Shown here: in pieces, positions 1 to 10,611 of the stretch
Layout of the letters: every line of letters starts with the position of its first letter
How positions within the stretch are numbered: the first letter of the stretch is position 1
Assembly: GCA_015698045.1 (NCBI GenBank)
Contig: BLAL01000196.1
Span: 868,001 to 932,000 of the forward strand
DNA: 64,000 nucleotides
Direction: 5' to 3'
Origin: Rhizophagus clarus
Lineage: Eukaryota; Glomeromycota; Glomeromycetes; Glomerales; Glomeraceae
The notes under the pieces: model-generated
Databases searched by the model: none
What the model was told of the DNA's origin: nothing
Seen by the model: only the letters and a program-made list of their open reading frames with translations
Made by a program: the position numbers and the translations under genes

Positions 1-1604
1 AATCTTGCGTTCCTTACTACAATAAATGTCACGATACCATACTGGGAATCCTGGAAGCTTTTTCGCGCGTGGAGGACGTGTCCAGTCTAATTGCTTTAAC
101 CACTGATCATCTTCTATCAACTTAGGATTGTTTTGAACAGCTCTATCAGCGAGTTGTTCTAACCTTGTTTCAATCGCGTCACGTTGTTTTTGATAGACTT
201 CTTCAGCAGTTTGTAAATATATGTCCCAATCTTTGGATGTAGTTAAAAACATATTTCCCATTTCTAACATCCCTGCAAATGATACAGGATGTGGACATAC
301 TTGTAAGAACCGCGGTAACACTTTTTTGAAAACTTGAAACGTTGCTAAAACATCATTTGCACAATAGGTTATCAAATGTCGTAAATTTTTTTCGATTATT
401 ATATCTTCTAAAGTTCCATTAACAAAAAATTCTTTTCTGGTCGATTTGTCTAACTCGCCTCCACAATACAATTTGTAAACATTGCGAAGATTGTTTGTTG
501 AACTAACATCATATATTGACTGAAAATCTTTTTTATCATCAAGATAACCTATATCTTTTTCTTCTAAAGCCTTATCATATTTAATCCAAGTTGAACGCTG
601 TCGTGCACATAGCCCACTAATAGCAACATGCAAAGCCAGTGTATCTATAAATTTATTATCAGTCCTCTTATAATTATATTCTTCTTTGATTCTTGCACGA
701 TCAAACGAAATATTATGACCAACTATTATTCTGTCTTTGATTTGCCCCATAGGTATTAAATTGCCAATCTTTTTTTCTAAAACTTTATTTGCCTTAATTT
801 TCTCAGAAGTGGCACTTTTCTCATTGTTTTCGAAGTCCTTTATAATTTCAAATAAATGAGGGGATATCCAAGTATACCAAGCATATGGGGATGCGGCGCA
901 TGCAATAAGGCCATAATCACTTTTACTTAATAACGTCTCAACATCAAGACATAGTAATTGTTCCTTCGGAAATTCTACTGATTCTGGTTCTTTATCACTT
1001 TCATAACGAGTCCAACCAGGTTCAATTGACCAACTTTCCTTTAAAGGTATCTCTAAAAGGTCTAATTTAGCGAACTCTTCTGCTAAATCTCTATATTTTT
1101 TTGTTTGACTTTCTCCAATATTCCAAAAATGTTTTGCAATAGAATCTCCACATAATTTTGGTATTTTGAATTTAGGAACATCGCGAACTTTTTCTGTCTC
1201 TTTTTCAAATAGACCTTGGAGTTTCAAATGTTTCACCGCAATGCCAACTTTTTTTTGATCAGGCTTTTGACAAGAATGAGGGAAAACTTCATTATGAAGC
1301 CATTTTGGCAGCATTTCTATATCAACTTCATTAACTCTTTCTATAAATTGTTATAAGATAGTTTTATATGAAATAACACGGAAGCATTATATATATTTCA
1401 AAATAGGTTCTTACTTTTATTTTCTTCAGCTCCAGAACTCGTACAAATTAGCCTTTGTTTAAAAGTATATAGTGAAACTAAATATTTTTGACGGGATATT
1501 ATTGCGGAATGACGCGTCGTTATTGCTAAATTAGACCATGCTTTCATTATTTCAAGTAAATAATTTTTCCGTAGAAAAATATGTCGCGACGAATTGTAGA
1601 TCAT
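1..1604 (-). CDS. MIP1: Mitochondrial DNA polymerase gamma, N-terminal part (partial at window edge)
   Basis: Replicates mitochondrial DNA. Two exons are visible: 1604-1415 and 1340 to beyond position 1, with a 74-bp intron (GTAAGA...TATAG) at 1341-1414. The first 510 residues are present. The N-terminus is basic and rich in Ser/Arg, as expected for a mitochondrial presequence; Met20 (MKAWSN) is an alternative start to Met1. The 3'-5' exonuclease domain shows all three motifs in the order and form typical of the gamma family: Exo I CLDVET (D196, E198), Exo II VGHNISFDRAR (D277) and Exo III YCANDV (Y389, D393). The text after the exonuclease (LPGFPVWYRD near residue 496) also fits the family. 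The polymerase domain lies outside the window. No in-frame stop was found across 1340-1. Certain as to family A gamma type; the start codon is less sure. Confidence 0.93.
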
Positions 1605-1778
1605 TTATTATTCATGATTTACCATGACCAATGATTATTAAACTAGAAAATAAAATGTGTGTTCTAACTATCTAGCTTATTAACAAATCATGAACGCGAT
1701 ATTTTCATGCTATCAAGTGAAGTTATTGTAATTTATATCAAATACATTATTTATTCCGATAACAATTATTTCTTAATT

Positions 1779-2704
1779 TCAAAGTTCCTCTCCAATAACA
1801 AGCATTAAATTCAATAAATGTTCATCGTCCGCCCATTCCACTCCACTTTCAAGAATTAACCCCTGTAAGACATTTCGCACAATTTCTCTTTTTGATCTCG
1901 CATTCGTCAAATTTACTTTTAATTGTAAAATTTCAGCTTGATTATTTTCTGGATTCTCATAATATTTTGTTATTGGTTTGGAAATAAATTCGTTAATTTG
2001 TTTCATCAATATTCTATTTTCTATATGCCGAACTAAATGAATAGAAGAAAATAAAAGAAAATAAGTCAATATTGTGTATAAATAATAGTTTCTATAATAA
2101 AGAAACAAGACAAACCAATAACAGTTTTTTTAAGATTTATCAACTCATATTGTGTACCAAGGAGCTCTTGATGTGATTTCAGAAACCCAGATACGAGGAT
2201 ATCACGTTGGTTTATCATCTCATTGAGGCAACTTTCATAAGATGTCTTGTTTCCCTCTGAAAAGAGAGAAGCCATTATGACCCGCCCTGCTTCAGTACTT
2301 GAAGATATAAAATTAATTTTATTTATAGTCAAATATTTGAAAGAATAAAGAACAGTACATTACTTTTCTGTAGCTTTATCTTTGACTCTATTTTTTGTAT
2401 TTAAAGCCGCGTATACACTTTTTTTCTCTTTATTTCGTTCTTCTAAAGAAGTTTCTACGTTTTCTCCATCAAGATCCGAAGATTCGAAATGTTCTAAGCA
2501 TATTTTTCTTTGTAAAGTATACTGTAAAACGCGTATTTGTTTCTTCAGCAGTTCCAAACGCGTTGCTAAATTTAATATTTCCTCCTCTTTACAAGTGAAA
2601 ATATATTTCTCCTTGTTTGTAAATATTTCTGTGAAGCCAATATTTGCATTCAACGTAGTTTGTAACAGTAAATTGGCAGATTCGTTGATAGCTTCCAAAG
2701 ACAT
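1779..2704 (-). CDS. CENPH: CENP-H-like inner kinetochore (CCAN) subunit
   Basis: Probable CENP-H (Fta3/Mcm16 family), a coiled-coil subunit of the constitutive centromere-associated network that links CENP-A chromatin to the outer kinetochore. Three exons: 2704-2364, 2297-2116, 2032-1779, giving 258 residues; introns of 66 and 83 bp use GTAATG/CAAG and GTTTGT/TTTAG. Start chosen at MSLEAINE because the reading frame upstream lacks an ATG. The protein is rich in heptad-like Leu/Glu/Lys (coiled coil, about residues 40-220). The best clue is the C-terminus, NVLQGLILESGVEWADD, which matches the conserved 'GSGVNWAEDP' end of CENP-H. Length matches human CENP-H (about 247). It lies 175 bp upstream of the polymerase gene on the same strand. 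Identification rests on that C-terminal motif and length; other small coiled-coil kinetochore proteins are possible. Confidence 0.62.
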
Positions 2705-3059
2705 TACAACAAAGTGCACTTTTATATGCAGATCACAAATTATCGATAACTAATAATTTGTATCTAATCAGTTTTTATATGATTTAGTGCCGAGAGTTCA
2801 AAAGACCATCGATTAGATCAGCATGAAAAGATGTTAAATCGGTAAAAAGTGGAGTTATTGAGTAATTAAATAAGATATCTGTCTCAAATAACTTTTACTT
2901 GTCAGAGTTCTTTTTTGTCTCTTTGAATAAATATGAATTAGCACTGAACATTAAAATTTAACGTTATTAGCATAATCAATTAATAAAAAATAAATATCAA
3001 GAGATTTCGCGAATAATAAACATTGCATATCCACCATTCCATGTATGACAAATGACGGG

Positions 3060-3600
3060 ATTTATTTTTTAAACAAACCAGTAATCCGGAGAAGCCCACT
3101 AACCCCAACTAGCCGAAAATTTTCGCAATTAGAAAACCCGTCCCAACCCGACCCAACTACATTTGTCACCCCGCGTCACACCGGCCGTATTTCATTTTTT
3201 ATAAGTATCTGGGGGACTTAGAATTTTTTTCACCGCTGTGACGCGTTTTGTCACACCCCATGTCATCACGCCCCAACAAAAACATTATCACGTGTAACTG
3301 CATAGTGCTGGTATAAACGTCCATAATGTCGGCCCTGTGCGGAATTTTTTCGGGTGTTACTGGGGGAGTTCACTAACCCCCAGTTTCTCATTGACCGGTG
3401 ACAAATTATGCGTGACAAATAGGAGTTTATTAATAAAAAAAAATATTTCCAAGTCCCCAGATTAATTATAAAAAATGGGAATACGGTAGGGTGCGTTACA
3501 AATACCCACCTAACCCCTAACCCTAATCAGAACCCTAATTCCAATGAGAAACTGGGGGTAAATTAGTAAATCGAAATCCGGAGTGGTAATTGGTTAACTC
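3060..3600. repeat. GC-richer fold-back (inverted repeat) element between genes
   Basis: A patch much richer in G+C than its surroundings. It contains a long imperfect palindrome: the stretch around 3183-3225 (CCGTATTTCATTTTTTATAA then CTGGGGGACTT) is repeated inverted at 3458-3492, and CCCCCAGTTTCTCATTG (3377-3394) recurs inverted at 3541-3558. Between the arms lie short CCCTAA-like motifs (3510-3540). Looks like a small non-autonomous fold-back element. No ORF is supported here. The remaining gap 2705-3059 is AT-rich without recognisable features. Confidence 0.5.
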
Positions 3601-3852
3601 ACAATTTTATGGATAGTGCTACGCTGCTACCGTGGTAACTGTAATCGATTATTTGACTAGTTTTGCGAGTTCGATATCTGGTTAGGTTTTCGTCATCATT
3701 ACTGGAAGGGAGGTCACGGTCTGGTTACTGGGCATATCTGAAATCTGGGACAGGTTTTGTGGCAAATTGTGGCGCAGCAAAAAATACAAAAATAAAATTT
3801 TTTCTTACACACTTCAGCGTATAGATATAAAAGTTATATAATAGATGTAATT

Positions 3853-4066
3853 TTGGCTGCTCTGCAAGTTTACCTAGAGTGCTAAAGGCAGTTTTAAATG
3901 TCACTTTTGGTCTATTCAAATAAAACATTTTTTTCGCCAAATCTCATTTTAGAAATGATCGGCAAAGACTATAAAATCAATCGTTTATATGTAAAGTCAA
4001 AAACTGCTTTTAAATCTGCTTTTTCAACTCTAAGTAAACTTGTAGAGCGGGTAAAAATACATCTAG
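3853..4066. repeat. AGTAAACTTG fold-back repeat, copy 1
   Basis: An inverted repeat of about 50 bp per arm: CTGCAAGTTTACCTAGAG (from 3860) pairs with CTCTAAGTAAACTTGTAGAG (ending near 4048), with AAGGCAGTTTTAAAT matched inverted by the arm near 4003. The central part holds an AAATGATC motif. Two related fold-backs occur at 8040-8235 and 10268-10425. It partly underlies spurious reading frames here. Confidence 0.5.
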
Positions 4067-4728
4067 GATAAAATTTTAAAAGCTCTATGATAAAAGGAAG
4101 AATAGTTATTTCTCTTTTTCCGATATGCGGTTACTGGATGGCATTAGATTCTAGTTTATTTTCTTATGTTTTTGTTTTGTGTTTCTGTGTAACTATCTTC
4201 ATAAATAAATATCAAGAGATTCTTTATTTGGAGTTGAGCACGTGCACTCCGCCTCGTTTCCAAAAGCAGTATGTATTATATTGTCCCCTTACTATAATAC
4301 CTCTACATTTGCTTAATTCAAACTTCAAACTTCAGAAATTTCGCTTAATCAATTTGTATTACTCTATACAACCTCGCTCAATACGCTTCTCTGTAATTAT
4401 CATATTATCCATTTTCAAATTTTTCAAACGCAGAAACTAGTTAAAAATTAGTCGATCAAAAAAATACGCGTAATCTTGTTTGTACAACACAATTAGCAAA
4501 ATTCTTGTCAGAAGTCCGGCAATGATGGCAAATTATGCGATCTTACTGTTTAACGGTTCAAACCAATAATTCGTTTATTATTATACAAGTCGTTATCGAG
4601 TTTTTTTTATACATTATATTTACTGCATAATAAATTATCAGCTTAAAAAGTTGCTCAAACCGGCTATTAAGTATAGAATTTCCTAATTTATAAACAGTGA
4701 AACAGTTGCTTAATGTGTGAACCTCGTC
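4067..4728. other. Intergenic stretch without a supported gene
   Basis: AT-rich spacer downstream of adrenodoxin reductase. A 117-codon plus-strand reading frame (4087-4440) is open but shows no domain, no splice context and hydrophobic low-information content; I regard it as chance. Confidence 0.5.
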
Positions 4729-6475
4729 TCATGTATCTAAAACTCGCATTGCATCTTCAACTCTCCCAAATTTTTCTCTCGGTTTATTTTTTGCTCTTCC
4801 TGCCTCGTTCTCCCTTTCCTCGATTTTTTTCCAATCCTCATATGAAACAGTTCTTATACCTCGCTGATGAAGAATTGGAATTATAGCTTTTGATCCTTGT
4901 TTAGTGGCGTTAAAAGTATCGGTTGAAAGCATTGACTTATTTTGCTTAATATCTGATACAATAACTTCCGCGGTCTCATACGCGTCATTCATAGTTGTTG
5001 CTATAACACCCTGAGGACCACGTTTTAACCATCCAGCGACATATAAGCCCGGTTGCTTTAAGTATAATGAAGTAATAATCATCAAATGAACGATAAAATA
5101 AAAATATTCTCAATAAAGTCAAGTACCTCATTATTATCATTGTCCAATATTTTCCCCTTATAATTAGGGACAATACCTTTATTCTCATCAAAAGGTAACC
5201 CTTCTAGGGGTATACTCCTATATCCTACACTTTTAAGAACCAGACCTGTTTCTATTTCTTCCATTTCTCCAGTTGGAACAGCAACGCGATTTTCTAATGG
5301 ACCTTCTAATCTGTTGATTTGGAATCTAACTGCACGTACATATTTTGGTCGAGAGGGATCGTCATTTTCATGCGCAATGAATTCATGTGGACTTCTTAAA
5401 AACTTGAGTGACCATGATTTATAACCACTAGTATGATACATTCCTTTCTCTAATATTTGCATTAATCGTTTCAAAGGACGATCTTTCGAAATTATTTCAA
5501 TATTCGTAGAAAGTTCATTCTTTAACAATTCGGAATCTGTATGAAACTTCGTATTTGGTAAATTTATCATTTCACGAAGCTCTTTGGCAGTAAAGGAAAC
5601 CTATACTTTGAATGAATATGAATAAAGCGGTAAAGGCAGGTATCAAAATATTCATTCAGCTAATTCTGTGATCATCTACAAAATACTAAACCTGCAAAGG
5701 TCCTCTTCTTCCTACAATAATAACGTTTTTTATTCGATTATTCCTAAGTTTTTCCAGAGCATATTCTGTTATATCAGTTTTACTTAATTCCACAATATCC
5801 ATCAATAATATTCTACTAACATCTAATGCCACATTGCCCTGACCAATGACTACTGCAGTATCAGTGCAAGTCAAATCGGGTTCTAAATCTCGATATTGCG
5901 GTAGACCGTTATACCAACCAACAAAAGCTCGTGCAGAAAAAATATTCTTTATATACTCATTTTCATTTTTAATTCCAAGAGATTTTTCTTGGCTCGCCCC
6001 ATACGAAAACACAATAGCATCATATTGTGATTTTAAATCTTTTAAAGTGAGATCTTCGCCATACTTAACATTACCGATGAAAGTGTAACGCGAATCATTC
6101 GCAACTTCTTCAAACCTATTTTGAACGTTCTATCGAATAGAGGTTACTCATAGATATCTGTATTTGAACTATTTATAAGTAAATAAATACCTTGACTTCT
6201 GGATGATCTGGAGCTACACCATAACGAACCAACCCAAACGGAATAGGAAGGGCTTCGTACATATCTACTAACGTACTTGGATATTCTTTCATTACGCGAT
6301 AAGTTGTGTAAAAACCCGCCGGTCCACTCCCAATAACAGCTAAATGAAAGGGTGACGAACTCGTATTAAAAGTAGAATATTTTTTCTTATTCACATAAGA
6401 CAATGTGTCTTGCAAAATCGGCCAACTCCATAATTTAAAATGTTTCGACCGCCCTAACATAATGAACATAAACAT
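4729..6475 (-). CDS. ARH1: NADPH:adrenodoxin oxidoreductase, mitochondrial
   Basis: FAD flavoprotein that passes electrons from NADPH to mitochondrial ferredoxin, for Fe-S cluster and heme A synthesis. Four exons: 6475-6191, 6129-5692, 5600-5127, 5055-4729; all introns fall between codons (phase 0) and the product is 507 residues, usual for the family. The N-terminal about 40 residues are basic/Ser-rich (KKKYSTFNTSSS), a likely matrix presequence. FAD-binding Rossmann motif AVIGSGPAGFYT at residues 46-57, followed by the family signature PFGLVRYGVAPDHPEVK. NADP-binding segment VVIGQGNVALDVSRIL near residues 189-204. C-terminal GLYVAGWLKRGPQGVI (from residue 402) is the conserved FAD/NADP contact. 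Alternative ATGs at codons 3 and 6 would still leave a presequence. It is divergent to the snRNP gene at 6595. Confidence 0.96.
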
Positions 6476-6594
6476 TAAATCTGTAAAGTCAACTGAAATA
6501 TATTAGTGAGATCGTGTAACACTAATTGATCAATTTACGTAACATATAACAGCAAATAATTTATCATTACCCTATAAATTTTTTTTTACCAGTA
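6476..6594. promoter_or_regulatory. Bidirectional promoter region
   Basis: Only 119 bp separate the start codons of adrenodoxin reductase (minus) and the U1A-type gene (plus), so both must share this promoter and 5' UTR space. No clear TATA box or other site can be named; a T-rich run lies directly before the plus-strand 5' UTR. Confidence 0.6.
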
Positions 6595-7768
6595 ATGTCT
6601 GCACAACCTACAGCAGGAGCGAACCCTTCGATATATGTTCCGCCGGCCGCGTTCAATATTCCGCAACCAGGTATACCTAACGTTCCTACACCTGTAATAC
6701 CACCACCAGCACCAAAACAGCCGCCATGCACAACACCAAACAACACAATTTATATTAATAATCTTAATGAGAAAATAAAGTTACCAGGTATTTAATATTT
6801 GTTAAACATACAGAAAGTAGAAAGACTTTTAACCTATTTATTATTAGCTCTGAAGAAAGCCTTATCAACCATTTTCGAACAGTATGGTGAAATCTTAGAT
6901 ATAGTTGCGCATAAGAACTTTAGAATGCGTGGTCAAGCGTTTGTTGTATTTAAAGAACAAGAAAGTGCCACAAATGCAATCAAAGGCGTTCAAGGATTTG
7001 CTTTACACGGAAAGCCGATGGTAACTAATTTACTTATTCATTTGTTATTAGAATTTCGGAAATTTAATTTATGTCTTTTAGGTTATCCAATACGCGAAAA
7101 CAAAATCGGATGCAACCGCTATTCTCGATGGAACCAGTAAAGAACATCAACGGCAAAGATTAGAAGCCAAAGGTATTTTTGGATTCGAAAATTAGATTAA
7201 TGCTTTAATAAATAATTAATATGTTCATTCAATCAGAGAAACGCGCTAAAGAACCTCCAACAAAGAAATTTAAAGCAAATAACGCTTCATTTCAGTCTGG
7301 ATCATCATCTATTTCCGGAGGTATCACATAATTTATCCTCAAATAACCTTAAAGAATTTTCAATTTTTAATAGCGAAGCATGTTTTAATAGCATCGATGT
7401 ATCATTTTGGACATCAAGTACCAGCAGTTGGCAACATCCCGGACGAATATCTTCCTCCAAACAATATTCTCTTCCTGCAAAACTTGCCAAATGATATAAC
7501 AGGAACTGTTTTAACCACATTTTTTGGACAGTATGTTGTTCAGTTTCTTTGTTCGTTTGTGACGTTATTTCTCAATCATTAATCGAAAAATACGTTAAAT
7601 AATTGTAGATATTCTGGGTTTAAAGAAGTTCGCTCGATCCATCCAGCAAAGGGTATAGCGTTTGTCGAATATGACACTGAGCCACAAGCCATGATTGCCA
7701 AAGAGGCTTTATCTAACTATCCTATAGCCCCAGATCACAAACTCAAGATCACATACGCAAAAAAATAG
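6595..7768 (+). CDS. U1A/U2B''-family spliceosomal snRNP protein (two RRMs)
   Basis: Binds a stem-loop of U1 or U2 snRNA in the spliceosome. Six exons: 6595-6787, 6848-7020, 7082-7172, 7237-7320, 7392-7530, 7609-7768; frame is kept throughout and the product is about 279 residues (285 if exon 5 starts at 7374, which is also in frame). A Pro-rich N-terminal extension (residues 1-48) precedes RRM1: RNP2 TIYINNL at 51-57, RNP1 RGQAFVVF, and the family's KTKSDATA after the fold. A Lys-rich linker follows, then RRM2 with NILFLQNLP and GIAFVEYD, ending ITYAKK. The two-RRM layout and length resemble U1A (282 residues) more than U2B'' (about 225), but fungi often have one protein for both, so I do not choose. 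Confidence 0.93.
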
Positions 7769-8039
7769 AAGATATTTTAAAGAATTAGTCGACAAATTTT
7801 TTGCTTAAATTCTTTATTGATTATCTTTTTCTTTTAGAATGCAAGCTTGTGAATTTAAACGAATAACGCGATTAACAAGACTTTGGAAAGACTTAGAAAA
7901 TTAAAAATAATTACTAATACATAAATGAAGTCTATTAGTAAGTTGATGATACGTAAAATATTGAATAAAAAATATATTTAACCAGATGTCTTTTCACACG
8001 GGAGTAGATAAATGTAACAAACTATCCCAACAGCACCCA

Positions 8040-8235
8040 GAAAAATTCTACAAGTTTACTTAGTGTAATTTTTGGCTTTATCAGTTATAGAATAATTCAA
8101 TTATCACGACAGGGTTCTAATCATCACATTCAGGAGGCTCTCTTTATATATTTTCTCAAAATGATGAATTTTGCTCAAAAATGGCATTTAAAACTTTCTT
8201 TGATATTCTAAGTAAACTTGCTCAGAAAGCAAAAG
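8040..8235. repeat. AGTAAACTTG fold-back repeat, copy 2
   Basis: ACAAGTTTACTTAGTG (near 8050) pairs with CTAAGTAAACTTGCTC (near 8208), and the inner arm AAAATGGCATTTAAAACTT matches copy 1 of the family. Directly downstream of the snRNP gene (7769-8039 holds only its 3' flank). Confidence 0.45.
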
Positions 8236-8294
8236 TGCAAATTTTAGGGCTGTATAAAGCGTATACTTGAAATACAGTCGCTACTGGATATAAC

Positions 8295-8382
8295 GAACCT
8301 TCCGTTCCGGGTGGTTTGGTTCGGTATATGATGAATTCGATATATGATATTCATGTTATATACCGAACTGTTTCGGTATATG
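8295..8382. repeat. Short hairpin with CCGAAC arms
   Basis: GGTTCGGTATATGAT (near 8329) is matched inverted by ATATACCGAAC (near 8367). It abuts the MITE that starts at 8383; whether it is part of that element is unclear, since the second MITE copy lacks it. Confidence 0.35.
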
Positions 8383-9146
8383 CATATCCGCCGATTTTCG
8401 GAATTAACAAAATTAGCCTAAATTAAGGAATTTGATGATAATTAGATAAAAATTAAGTTAAATAAGTTTCACAAAAAGGATCACTCTTGTGCTACATGAT
8501 CATATGACACAAATATCGAGAAATTACTTCAACAAAAGTAGCGTTAAAAAATTTTTTTCTTTCGTAAACTCCATATTAAACTCCCCATCAACTTCCCCAA
8601 CAAACTTTTCCACCAGTTTTTACATTATGTAAGTTGAGAATTTTGGCAAGTATATTAGTAGTTATTTTACATTAAATATAACGGAGCTATTTTTTTATTT
8701 TTTTTTCAATAGTTTATAAAAAAAAATTTATTTAGGCAGCAAAATTATTCAAAAATAATCTTTCAATAAATAAATAATTCTAAGATTAATAACGATGTTT
8801 TAGTGAATTTAAATTATATATTGATTAGTTTATTTAGTTAAAATCTATTTGATATTCGTTATTAATTATTTTTCAATCAATTTTTTTTCGTTAAATCATT
8901 ATTCTGGTGCTTATTCTTACTTTTTTTTTTAAATAAACTAATTTTATAATATTTTTATTTCTTTTTTTAGAAATTTCTTCTACTGGTTTCAGGTTAAAGA
9001 GGTAAATTTTTTTGGAAAAGGTCTTAAAAGTTTTTTTAAGTATTTTTTGGCTTATTTTTTCTTATGTAGGGACGGTTTTGATCGATTTTAATCGGTACTG
9101 CGCCACATAATTGATGTTCGGCAAATTCCTCAAATCGGCGCATATG
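8383..9146. mobile_element. MITE, 764 bp, TIR CATATSCGCCGATTT (copy 1)
   Basis: Starts CATATCCGCCGATTTTCGG and ends CAAATCGGCGCATATG, so the ends are inverted repeats of about 15 bp. No ORF. A second copy, in the opposite orientation and nearly full length identical in layout, lies at 47572-48336. Non-autonomous DNA transposon; superfamily not determined. Confidence 0.85.
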
Positions 9147-10267
9147 CTAAATAAAATTATTAGCAGTATATATAATATTTAAAATTCGGATGATTGCCAT
9201 AACATTATCATATAATTTAAAATTTTGTGCGATCATCAATTTAAAATATTTATCGGCTATTCAGATGAAAAAAAAATTTATCTGGAAATAATTTTTCTGG
9301 TAAAATCCATTTATTACTGATAAAGTCACGTGATAGTTCGGTATATTAAAATATGTGGCTAATTGGATGCCGATCATTTGATAGTCAGTTATCACAATGC
9401 CATAATTCATTAATTAGCTTTAATTGAAAAATTCTACACAATTACATATACTTAAAATTTACAAATGGTTTAGTATTAGTTTGAATTTACTGTATATCAA
9501 ATTTTAACAAAATCGTGTTATTATTAGATGACTTTTACTAATAGTTAACAAATTTAGTTATATAATTTTATTTATTACCAAAATTTATACAAAGATCTAA
9601 AAATTAATGTTTTTAAATTCTAAAACTTGAAATTAGTTAAAATTTAATAATGATAATATATATACATATAATTAGAAAATTAAAAGTATTTCAAAGATAT
9701 TGTGATAATTAATAATCAGAATTTAATGCTTTATAGCTTATTGAATTCGTCTTATTAAGATAATATTTTGATAGTAATTTGCAAATATTTATACAAAATT
9801 GATTGAGAAATTATGTTTTGAAAATTTCTAATTATTATATAATTATAACAATATAATTGCAAATATAATTTTGCCCATAACTTCTTGATTATCTAAAATT
9901 ACACTTAATTACTTCAACCATTAATTTTAAAGCAGTTAAACTATAACCCATAAAAGTTTCAAGCTTCGCCTGAACTTCTGTGACTTTGCCCAAAGCTTTA
10001 AAGTCCAATATCACCAAATTTACTATATGATCGACAAATGATCAGTAAGGTGATATAAGGATATCTGCTATGCTTGTGATATATAGTAATAAAAATCTGT
10101 TTTAGTATAATATACATTTTAGAAAATGATCAGTAAAATCTGTCATGTGATAGTAGTGCTATTGGATGATTTTAACTAAAAAATCACCAATATATGATCA
10201 AATTTACAGATCATTTCCAAAAATAGATAGAAATCTTAACAAAAAACTGTTAAAAATTGAAACCTAT
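9147..10267. other. AT-rich spacer
   Basis: Over 80% A+T by eye with no open frame, splice sites or repeats that I can support, apart from scattered ATGATC motifs from 10030 on that resemble the fold-back family's core. Confidence 0.5.
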
Positions 10268-10425
10268 ATGCAATTTTACTTTTTCTGCAAGTTTACTTGG
10301 AAAGAAAACATGGGTTTTGAATGACAATTTTTTGTTAAGGTTAACTTTTACAAAATTAAATATAAAAGAGAAAAGTGGTATACATAACTTTCATTTTAAT
10401 CTTAATAAAACTTGTAGAGAAGGTA
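10268..10425. repeat. AGTAAACTTG fold-back repeat, copy 3
   Basis: CTGCAAGTTTACTTGGAAAG (near 10287) pairs loosely with AAACTTGTAGAGAAGG (near 10408). GATCATTT-type motifs lie on both sides (10208, 10490). Lies about 190 bp upstream of the Cwf21-type gene, inside its probable promoter. Confidence 0.4.
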
Positions 10426-10611
10426 GGAATTATGATTCAAATATCAAAATTTTCATTAAATTAATCTAACCATTTTTAGATATGATCTCCAAAATGATCA
10501 CGTACCAGGTGGATCACGAGTACTATAAAATCATACGTTGAATCATTGAGTGAAAATCCATTTTAACTTTTCTATAAATAAATTCATTCTTACAAAGTTC
10601 AAACGGCAAAC

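Noticed and set aside
3505..3545. Telomere or internal telomeric array
   Set aside because: Only a few imperfect CCCTAA-like units inside a larger palindrome; host genes continue on both sides.
4087..4440. 117-codon plus-strand ORF
   Set aside because: Hydrophobic, low-information text in an AT-rich spacer; no motif or splice context.
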